This document shows positions 1 through 5,683 of a stretch of DNA of 6,979 bases, one piece after another. The stretch's first letter is position 1, and every line of letters begins with the position of its first letter. The DNA is taken from positions 1-6,979 of the forward strand of contig JAPUIM010000330.1 in assembly GCA_027297025.1 (NCBI GenBank). Direction: 5' to 3'. Position numbers and translations under genes: made by a program. This DNA is from Bacteroidota bacterium. Lineage in GTDB: Bacteria > Bacteroidota > Bacteroidia > Cytophagales > Cyclobacteriaceae. Under the pieces are notes generated by a model. That model saw only the letters and a list, made by a program, of their open reading frames with translations, did not search any database and was not told the DNA's origin.

Positions 1-1179
1 GATGGGTACACCTTGGCGCATATTAGAGATAAATATGAGGAGTTGAAGAAAGATACCACCATACAAAAGTTTGCACAGTGGGTCAATGATTATTCCTTTA
101 ACCAGGATCCCCAAAAGCTTCAGGGCAGTGCGGGTTATGTATTGGATGACTGGGTCAATGGACAGTATATTAAACTAAGAAAAAAGCAAAATTGGTGGGG
201 GAATGATATAGATGTTCCCTGGATAAAGGCGGAGCCGGAAATAATTAATTTTCAAATTATATCTGATAATAGAACCGCTTTAATTGCTTTGAAAAATTCC
301 AAGATCGATATTTATGGATCAATTCCGGTTGATGATTTTTTAATATTAATGCAGGATAAAAATTTTGGATATAAATACAATTTGCACCATGTAGAATCTA
401 CTAAATTGGCATATTTAGGATTCAACAGCCGGTTACCAAAATTTGCTGATAAGAAAACTCGTCAGGCCTTGGCTCGGTTGATCAACTACAAAGAGATCAT
501 CAATGTAACCCAAGCAGGGATGGTAAAGCAAGCGGTTGGAATAATTCCACCTATCCACTTGGGATATAGTGACCCAAATATAATGCCATATGTTTTCGAT
601 CCCCTGAGAGCTAAACAACTCTTGCTGAAGGCAGGTTGGGAATTTGAGAATGGTAGATGGACAAAATATGAAAATGGAGAGATCCTGACTTTACATCTGA
701 ATCTTCAGTTTACCTCCGGAATAAATGACTATGAATCCATCGCCCTGGTGATCAAAGAGGCCTTTGAGAAAAATGGAATACCGGTAAATATTCAACCCAC
801 CGAATCTCGTTTATTAACTCAAAAATTAAAAAATCATCAAGTGGAAGTTTTCATCAGGTCCATGAGTATGACATTATTCTCGTTCGATTACAGATCATTG
901 TTTCATACATCAGCCGCAGGATTAAATGGATTTAATTACACCGGATTTGGCAACGGGCATACCGATTCGTTGATCATAAGAACCAATCGATCTACCGATC
1001 CCAGGGAACGCCGGTCCTTGATAAAAGAATTCCAAGAAAACTTTCATCAACAAGCCACTTTTTTACCTTTGTTTTTTTATACCAATAACCTAGCCATACA
1101 TAAGAGGTTGAGCAATCTGAGACTTACCCCTCTCTTTCCCGGTTATGATGTGACCTCTATGGTTTCAAGTGTTCAATAA
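1..1179 (+). CDS. Family 5 extracellular solute-binding protein of a peptide-type ABC importer (5' end cut off)
   Basis: The reading frame is open from the first base, so the true start and signal peptide lie outside the window; a TTG at position 13 is internal. About 392 residues remain of a family that usually has 500-600. SBP_bac_5 (DppA/OppA-like) hallmarks are visible. A G-Y-V-L-x-x-W segment leads into Y-I-K-L ending in N-W-W-G (about nt 133-201), as in the 'GPY.L..W..G..I.L..N..YWG' signature. An L-G-F-N-S-R segment with A-D-K-K-T-R-Q-A-L-A-R-L-I follows (nt 415-483), and then I-I-P-P near nt 541. The family delivers peptides, nickel, haem or sugars to a membrane permease pair from the periplasmic side; a peptide ligand is an inference. 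The stop lies 2 nt before a DppB-like permease gene, which strongly supports membership of one importer operon. The ligand cannot be read from the sequence. Confidence 0.9.
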   Translation, partial: DGYTLAHIRDKYEELKKDTTIQKFAQWVNDYSFNQDPQKLQGSAGYVLDDWVNGQYIKLRKKQNWWGNDIDVPWIKAEPEIINFQIISDNRTALIALKNSKIDIYGSIPVDDFLILMQDKNFGYKYNLHHVESTKLAYLGFNSRLPKFADKKTRQALARLINYKEIINVTQAGMVKQAVGIIPPIHLGYSDPNIMPYVFDPLRAKQLLLKAGWEFENGRWTKYENGEILTLHLNLQFTSGINDYESIALVIKEAFEKNGIPVNIQPTESRLLTQKLKNHQVEVFIRSMSMTLFSFDYRSLFHTSAAGLNGFNYTGFGNGHTDSLIIRTNRSTDPRERRSLIKEFQENFHQQATFLPLFFYTNNLAIHKRLSNLRLTPLFPGYDVTSMVSSVQ

Positions 1180-1181
1180 GT

Positions 1182-2570
1182 ATGTTTCTGTATTTAATCA
1201 AACGCATACTTCTGATCATCCCCACCGCTTTTATCATTGTTGTCCTGGCCTTCTTTTGGGGGGAACTGAGTAATAGTGACCAGGCCATGATGGATTTGGA
1301 AATGGATGAAAATATGCCCTATCGGGAAATTGACCCTCAGCGTTACCAACAAGCTTACCACCAACTTCGGGTCAAATACTTATTGGATTTCCCCCCTTTC
1401 TATTTTTCCCTAAAGGCGCTAAGCGAACCCGATACGCTTAATCGCATCTACCCGGTAATACATCGGGATTTCCTAAGACAGATGGCTTTGGAATATGGAC
1501 GCTGGGATAATGTATCGGATTATTATCTGGCCCTGGTGGATTTGTGGAAAACCACCCAAATGAGTGCCTCTATAACACAAGTTTCAAAAGTGGAATCCAT
1601 GTTCCAAATAACCCAACCAGGTTCTATCGAGAAAAATATCAATGAGTTGGCCACCTGGCAATTTCCATCTTTTTTTTCCGATCAATGGCAAATACAAGTT
1701 ACATTACTTAGGGAAAAATTTGAATTGCTTTATTCCCAGCAAACCATTTGGTCATCCATGGTTCCGATAGTAAAATTCAACGGGCCCGATAATAAGTTTC
1801 ATCGCTGGATGATACAATTATTGAGCGGTGATCTTGGCATCTCCCATCGTGATCGTGAACCGGTAATACAGAAGATCCTTAAGGCCCTGCCCATTACCCT
1901 GGGACTCACTTTCACTGCCATGTTATTAATATTTGCCATAGCCATTCCCTTAGGGGTCTTTCTATCAGGCAATTCTTATCCGGTAACCAGAAATACCTTG
2001 ATGAACATGCTTTTAGGTATCGATGCCATCCCTCTATTTCTTTTGTCCTTGTTGTTGATCATTTTTTTTGCCGGCAACGATTTCTTTAATCTTTTTCCTG
2101 CTTTTGGTATTGGACCCAATATCAGTGCCTCATGGTGGGAAATCTTTAGCATCAGAATATATTACCTGTTTCTGCCACTGGCAGCATTAACCTTAGCCAG
2201 TATTCCGTTTATTGCCCGGCAATTACAAATAACCATGGAGCAGGTAAGGAAAAAGGACTTCATTACCACTGCCAGGGTAAAGGGAATGAAAGAAAGAGCT
2301 ATCATATGGAGGCATGGATTTCCCAATGCCTTATTTCCCATGGTAACAATAATGGCAGATTTTTTACCAGGGACCATAGGGGGGGTGCTGGTCATAGAAG
2401 TTATTTTTTCAATTCATGGAATGGGTAAGTTAATGAGGGATTCGGTGTTGTCACAGGATTATCCGGTGATCCTGATCATCATATTACTGGTTGCCCTGGT
2501 CAAATTAATTGTCAATATTCTTGCCGATATAGCATATTACTGGATAGATCCCAGGGTCAGGTTTGGATAA
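1182..2570 (+). CDS. DppB/OppB-like ABC transporter permease with a large extra N-terminal loop
   Basis: This is an inner-membrane permease subunit of a peptide-type ABC importer. A membrane segment at residues 4-25 begins with the family's typical Y-L-I-K-R-I-L-L-I-I-P start. The conserved G-D-L-G-I-S motif falls at 216-221. Further membrane segments lie near 238-262, 278-300, 327-350, 385-410 and 428-452. The ATPase-coupling (EAA-type) loop is seen at about 362-383, T-T-A-R-V-K-G-M ending R-H-G-F-P-N. The C-terminus D-P-R-V-R-F-G matches DppB-like endings. At 462 residues it is well above the usual 305-340. The excess, about 140 residues, lies between the first membrane segment and G-D-L-G-I-S, is largely hydrophilic and should be periplasmic. 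The ATG follows the upstream stop by 2 nt with no Shine-Dalgarno sequence, so translational coupling is likely. Family assignment is secure; substrate is not. Confidence 0.93.
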   Translation: MFLYLIKRILLIIPTAFIIVVLAFFWGELSNSDQAMMDLEMDENMPYREIDPQRYQQAYHQLRVKYLLDFPPFYFSLKALSEPDTLNRIYPVIHRDFLRQMALEYGRWDNVSDYYLALVDLWKTTQMSASITQVSKVESMFQITQPGSIEKNINELATWQFPSFFSDQWQIQVTLLREKFELLYSQQTIWSSMVPIVKFNGPDNKFHRWMIQLLSGDLGISHRDREPVIQKILKALPITLGLTFTAMLLIFAIAIPLGVFLSGNSYPVTRNTLMNMLLGIDAIPLFLLSLLLIIFFAGNDFFNLFPAFGIGPNISASWWEIFSIRIYYLFLPLAALTLASIPFIARQLQITMEQVRKKDFITTARVKGMKERAIIWRHGFPNALFPMVTIMADFLPGTIGGVLVIEVIFSIHGMGKLMRDSVLSQDYPVILIIILLVALVKLIVNILADIAYYWIDPRVRFG

Positions 2571-2581
2571 TAAGATTTTAT

Positions 2582-3724
2582 ATGCTGAAAAGAATTACAC
2601 TTGGGTATTTAGTTTTCTTGCTGGTAATTTTTGCTTTAGCAGAATTTATAGCCAATGTAAATCCTATTATTGTTTATAACCAGGAAGAATGGCACTTTAC
2701 ACTCTTTTCAGGAATGGAAGAATCTATGGAGGCGGATTTTCGACTGGTTTTTACTCCTCTGCCATATTCCTCGCAAAATCAAGATTATTCCAACCTAAAT
2801 CTAAAACCATTTTCAAGTCAAGGTCGACACTATCTAGGGACCGACCATTTGGGAAGGGATCTATTGGCTAATCTGATCTATGGGGGACGCACATCTCTGC
2901 TGGTGGGAGTCATTGCCATTGCCATCACCACTTTGGCGGGAGTACTACTAGGTGGCCTGGCTGGATTTTTAGGTGATAATGGAGTTAAATTGAGTGTGTC
3001 ATTCAGTCTGGGAATGATTGTGGCTGTAATGCCTGCCTATTATTATGCAGTTTATTTGAGGCAGTTTACCATTAAAGAATCTTTTCTAACTTCTACCTGG
3101 GAGGCGGTTTACCAAATTACCATCAGTTTATTGGTTGCATTGATGTTTTTTGTTATTGGTTATTTGGCACATCTGGTGCTGAGAAAAGTAAAATATTTTA
3201 ATCATAAGTTTTTTTTCCCCCTGGATTTATTGGTTTTAAAACTAATTGAAATATTTACCTCCATTCCCGGTTTATTTCTAATATTGGCCTTGGTGTCAGT
3301 TTTTAGACCATCACTGGTATTGTTTGCCTTTATTATCGCTATCACTTCCTGGACGGGATTGGCACGATTAATTAGGGCGGAGATGATTAAAATCAGGGGT
3401 CAAAGTTTTATAGAAGCCGCTCAAGCTCTGGGCTTAAAACCCTTGGTAATATTTTGGAGGCACGCTCTTCCCAACACTTTTGGATTGATTGTGGTATATT
3501 TTACTTTTGGTTTGTCAGCCACCATAGTTATTGAGTCCACATTATCTTTTATTGGGGCAGGGATACCCCCTGGGGTTACCAGTTGGGGAAAATTGTTGGC
3601 GGGATTTAGCTTTTCAAATTGGTGGCAGACACTTATCATAGCAATTGTAGTAATAGCCACCATTTTAGCCATACATTATTTGGGAAGAATTTTGGAGTCA
3701 AGATATAATCCTCAATCCAACTAG
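2582..3724 (+). CDS. DppC/OppC-like ABC transporter permease with two extra hydrophobic segments
   Basis: This is the second membrane subunit of the peptide-type importer, expected to pair with the permease encoded 11 nt upstream. A membrane segment at residues 6-26 is followed by a periplasmic stretch and the family signature G-T-D-H-L-G-R-D at 86-93, which continues into G-G-R-T-S-L-L-V-G. The core membrane part runs from about 104. The EAA coupling loop is at 278-298 (E-A-A-Q-A-L-G-L ending R-H-A-L-P-N), followed by E-S-T-L-S-F-I-G-A-G-I, which is typical of DppC. The length of 380 residues exceeds the usual 280-310. About 75 residues (roughly 135-213) are inserted before the segment L-I-E-I-F-T-S-I-P-G-L and contain two hydrophobic stretches near 139-159 and 175-200. 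The N-terminal periplasmic part is also somewhat long. Family assignment is secure; ligand unknown. Confidence 0.93.
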   Translation: MLKRITLGYLVFLLVIFALAEFIANVNPIIVYNQEEWHFTLFSGMEESMEADFRLVFTPLPYSSQNQDYSNLNLKPFSSQGRHYLGTDHLGRDLLANLIYGGRTSLLVGVIAIAITTLAGVLLGGLAGFLGDNGVKLSVSFSLGMIVAVMPAYYYAVYLRQFTIKESFLTSTWEAVYQITISLLVALMFFVIGYLAHLVLRKVKYFNHKFFFPLDLLVLKLIEIFTSIPGLFLILALVSVFRPSLVLFAFIIAITSWTGLARLIRAEMIKIRGQSFIEAAQALGLKPLVIFWRHALPNTFGLIVVYFTFGLSATIVIESTLSFIGAGIPPGVTSWGKLLAGFSFSNWWQTLIIAIVVIATILAIHYLGRILESRYNPQSN

Positions 3725-3728
3725 CCGA

Positions 3729-4379
3729 TCATTTTTTATTTTTTAAATCTCCCCGTTTAATGGATTGGATAAATTGTGCCCAGGCAAAGGGATTGGTGAG
3801 AGCCATCCAGGGATCTTGCAAAGAATAGCGATTATGAAGTTGATAAAATTGCTGATTCATATAGAATTTATGATTCATGGCTGCATCCATGGGCATAGTC
3901 GCCAGCATTTGTGCCAATACTTCATCGCCCAGATAGGGGTCGTTTTGATAATCTTCAATGGGAAGATTTAGAGCTAAAATGGCTTCTTTAAATAATTCTT
4001 CGGTGGGGTATGGGAATATTTCAATGGTGGGCAGGTAGGTGGTATCGGAAAGCAATTCAACGATCATAGTGAGGTTGTCTCCTTGATCTCCTGGTATAAT
4101 ATAATGTTGTTTTTTATAACCCACTGCACTTACCAATACGCTATCATCCACCAATACCGGCATCGAAAAAAAACCATAAATGTTGGAAGTGGTTCCCCGC
4201 CCTGCCTTAGGGACATAAATATGTACTCCCGGTACTCCGGAGATACTGTCTTCACCCACGATAACCCCTGAAAATTGAATGATCCTCTTTTCCCCTTGGG
4301 CAGAAGCGTCTTGTATCCACAAAAAACATATGGAAAATAGAAGGAAGGTAGACAGGAATATTTTTGTTGGATTAGTCAA
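3729..4379 (-). CDS. Exported small protein with a CarboxypepD_reg-like domain, function unknown
   Basis: The 216-residue product begins with a Sec-type signal peptide: a lysine at 6, a hydrophobic core at about 7-22 and a likely signal peptidase I site after A27 in A-S-A-Q-G. Residues ~34-100 match the carboxypeptidase-regulatory-like beta-sandwich fold: F-S-G-V-I-V at the start, G-V-P-G-V-H-I-Y-V, a T-T-S-N-I-Y-G-F-F-S turn, and V-L-V-S-A-V-G-Y. This fold is common in Bacteroidota as an N-terminal module of TonB-dependent transporters, but here no barrel follows. The C-terminal ~100 residues are acidic to polar and end in N-P-F-A-W-A-Q-F-I followed by a basic tail. I cannot assign a function. 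The proposed start is TTG: the frame is open back to a TAG about 50 nt upstream with no ATG, and the first internal ATG would remove the signal peptide. The gene converges on the permease operon with 4 nt between stops. Confidence 0.82.
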   Translation of the reverse strand: MTNPTKIFLSTFLLFSICFLWIQDASAQGEKRIIQFSGVIVGEDSISGVPGVHIYVPKAGRGTTSNIYGFFSMPVLVDDSVLVSAVGYKKQHYIIPGDQGDNLTMIVELLSDTTYLPTIEIFPYPTEELFKEAILALNLPIEDYQNDPYLGDEVLAQMLATMPMDAAMNHKFYMNQQFYQLHNRYSLQDPWMALTNPFAWAQFIQSIKRGDLKNKK

Positions 4380-4421
4380 GGACTTGGTAAAAAGCTTTTT
4401 TTGATGAAATAAAATAAATAA

Positions 4422-4450
4422 TTTGAGCTACTTGCGAAGATATTAATTTG
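4422..4450 (+). promoter_or_regulatory. Candidate Bacteroidota-type promoter for the regulator-HAD operon
   Basis: TTTG at 4422-4425 and TTAATTTG at 4443-4450 are separated by 17 nt. This resembles the known Bacteroidota pattern of a TTTG -33 element and a TAnnTTTG -7 element, with one mismatch in the latter. Transcription would begin near 4456-4460 and leave a leader of about 55 nt before the ATG at 4514. The region is AT-rich, so chance matches are easy. Confidence 0.3.
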
Positions 4451-4482
4451 ATCAACAATTTATTGCATCCTAACGGATTTAA

Positions 4483-4501
4483 AGTCAGTTTGGATGTGAC
4501 T
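4483..4501. promoter_or_regulatory. Candidate operator: inverted repeat AGTCA-N9-TGACT
   Basis: Two perfect 5-bp arms (4483-4487 and 4497-4501) flank a 9-bp spacer, ending 12 bp before the regulator's proposed ATG. ArsR-family repressors usually bind imperfect dyads close to their own promoter and regulate themselves, so the position is right for an autoregulatory site. The arms are short and do not extend inward or outward. Confidence 0.25.
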
Positions 4502-4503
4502 AT

Positions 4504-4515
4504 ATTATATATAAT
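4504..4515. repeat. Perfect 12-bp AT-only palindrome overlapping the regulator start codon
   Basis: ATTATATATAAT reads the same on both strands and includes the first two bases of the ATG at 4514. It could be part of an operator or simply AT-rich low complexity; the sequence alone does not decide. Confidence 0.35.
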
Positions 4516-4891
4516 GCGCTTAAAAAATTTTAGTTTATCCTTTGGAGCACAAATTTTCAAATCGTTTTCTGATGAGGCTCGGGTTCGGATTTTGAATTTA
4601 CTTTTTCACCATCAGGAAATGTGCATCACAGATCTTGAGCATATATTGGATTTTACTCAAACCAAAACTTCCCGACATCTAACCTATCTTAAAAATGCTG
4701 GAATAGTCAACTCCAAAAAATTGGACCAATGGGTATACTATCATATAAAAGATGAAGCTTATGACATAGTTAATCAAATATTTGAGTACTTAAATAAGGA
4801 CAACACCTTGATTCAGGACCTTAATACTTACGATGTGCTTTATTCAAATCGGGAATTGGCCAAAAACAAATTGGACAGTAAATGGAAATAG
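4514..4891 (+). CDS. ArsR-like winged-helix transcriptional regulator
   Basis: The product from the ATG is 125 residues, normal for ArsR/SmtB proteins. The fold is clear: K-S-F-S-D-E-A-R-V-R-I-L-N-L-L at 16-30 (helix before the HTH), then E-M-C-I-T-D-L at 35-41. The recognition-helix region T-Q-T-K-T-S-R-H-L-T-Y-L-K at 48-60 comes next, followed by the wing W-V-Y-Y-H-I at 73-78. The family binds operator dyads as a dimer, usually as a repressor. The segment at 35-41 aligns with E-L-C-V-C-D-L of arsenic-sensing ArsR, but the second cysteine is replaced by threonine, and C37 is the protein's only cysteine, so classical thiolate metal sensing is unlikely. A TTG at 4448 would add 22 residues with no family counterpart and would overlap the candidate promoter, so I prefer the ATG. 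The stop overlaps the next gene by 10 nt. Confidence 0.88.
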   Translation: MRLKNFSLSFGAQIFKSFSDEARVRILNLLFHHQEMCITDLEHILDFTQTKTSRHLTYLKNAGIVNSKKLDQWVYYHIKDEAYDIVNQIFEYLNKDNTLIQDLNTYDVLYSNRELAKNKLDSKWK

Positions 4892-5607
4892 CACCATACA
4901 AAAATTTGAGACCCTATCGACATATATTCTTCGATTTGGATCATACTTTATGGGATTATGAAGTCAACTCTCGTGAGGTATTGTTGGAGCTTTACACCCA
5001 CTACGATCTGAAGATATTGGGGGGATTTACAGATAAGATGTTTGTCAGGGCCTTCAAAGACATCAATGATCAACTTTGGGATCAATATAACCATGGAAAA
5101 ATTGATAGTAATTCACTGAGGGATAAAAGATTTATGCTAATTCTTGCAAGTCTTGGAGCATCACACCTGGATCGAAAGCTGGTGAAAGAAATGGGGAATA
5201 ACTATTTGGCGTGGTGCCCCGGGAAAAAGAATGTAATTCCTCATGCACATGAAATATTAAGATATCTGCAGGGTCATTATCAACTTCATATCGTCACTAA
5301 TGGATTTGAAGACATGCAATACACGAAACTTAATAGTTCTAACTTATACCGGTATTTTGATTGCATCATCACCTCTGAAAAAGCAGGATCAAAAAAACCC
5401 CACCCCGGAATCTTTGAGTTTGGACTTGAACAGATTGGTGCAACCACTACTGAATGTGTTATGATTGGAGACAATTTGGAAGCCGACATTAAGGGAGCCC
5501 AAAATGCCAATATAGATCAGATCTATTTCAATCCTTTACAAAAAACACACCAGGAGGAGATAACTTATGAAATAAGCTGTTTAAGTCAGATAAAGGAAAT
5601 TTTATGA
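4882..5607 (+). CDS. HAD-superfamily hydrolase, YjjG-like noncanonical pyrimidine nucleotidase
   Basis: The 241-residue cytosolic protein has all four HAD motifs. Motif I, D-L-D-H-T-L at 18-23, supplies nucleophile D18 and acid/base D20. Motif II is T139 in V-T-N-G-F, motif III is K172 in S-K-K-P-H-P, and motif IV is G-D-N-L-E-A-D with D197 and D202. The long helical cap between motifs I and II (about 25-110) and the F-F-D-L-D-H-T-L-W-D wording match YjjG, which removes phosphate from nucleoside monophosphates, including noncanonical pyrimidines, and is thought to clean the nucleotide pool. Length agrees with YjjG (about 225-240). Substrate is inferred from similarity; other HAD phosphatases of this subgroup remain possible. 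The ATG lies inside the end of the regulator gene (10-nt overlap, different frame), indicating co-transcription and probable coupling. Confidence 0.88.
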   Translation: MEIAPYKNLRPYRHIFFDLDHTLWDYEVNSREVLLELYTHYDLKILGGFTDKMFVRAFKDINDQLWDQYNHGKIDSNSLRDKRFMLILASLGASHLDRKLVKEMGNNYLAWCPGKKNVIPHAHEILRYLQGHYQLHIVTNGFEDMQYTKLNSSNLYRYFDCIITSEKAGSKKPHPGIFEFGLEQIGATTTECVMIGDNLEADIKGAQNANIDQIYFNPLQKTHQEEITYEISCLSQIKEIL

Positions 5608-5683
5608 TATGGACACTTATCTTTTTTTCCTAATAGTTACCTTTGTGAACTTTTTGAAGTAATACAATATAATCTAAGATAAT

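Noticed and set aside
3692..3744. Possible terminator for the permease operon (TTGGA/TCCAA stem before a T tract)
   Set aside because: The stem is only 5 bp with a 19-nt loop, and the T tract begins 11 nt after the stem.
4448..4513. A 22-residue N-terminal extension of the ArsR-like regulator from a TTG start
   Set aside because: The extension has no counterpart in ArsR proteins, the TTG lies within the promoter-like box, and an ATG at 4514 gives a family-length protein.
4372..4560. Minus-strand 62-residue open frame in the divergent intergenic region
   Set aside because: It overlaps the regulator's start on the opposite strand, has no recognisable motif, and is an AT-rich chance frame.
5588..5632. 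Possible terminator after the HAD gene (AGATAA...TTATCT followed by T-rich sequence)
   Set aside because: The stem is only 6 AT-rich pairs with a 23-nt loop and is partly inside the coding region; a competing AGGAAA/TTTCCT pairing is equally weak.
5654..5673. Sigma70-like promoter before the P5C dehydrogenase gene (TTGAAG and TATAAT)
   Set aside because: The spacing is only 8 nt, Bacteroidota promoters differ from this consensus, and AT-rich DNA yields TATAAT by chance.
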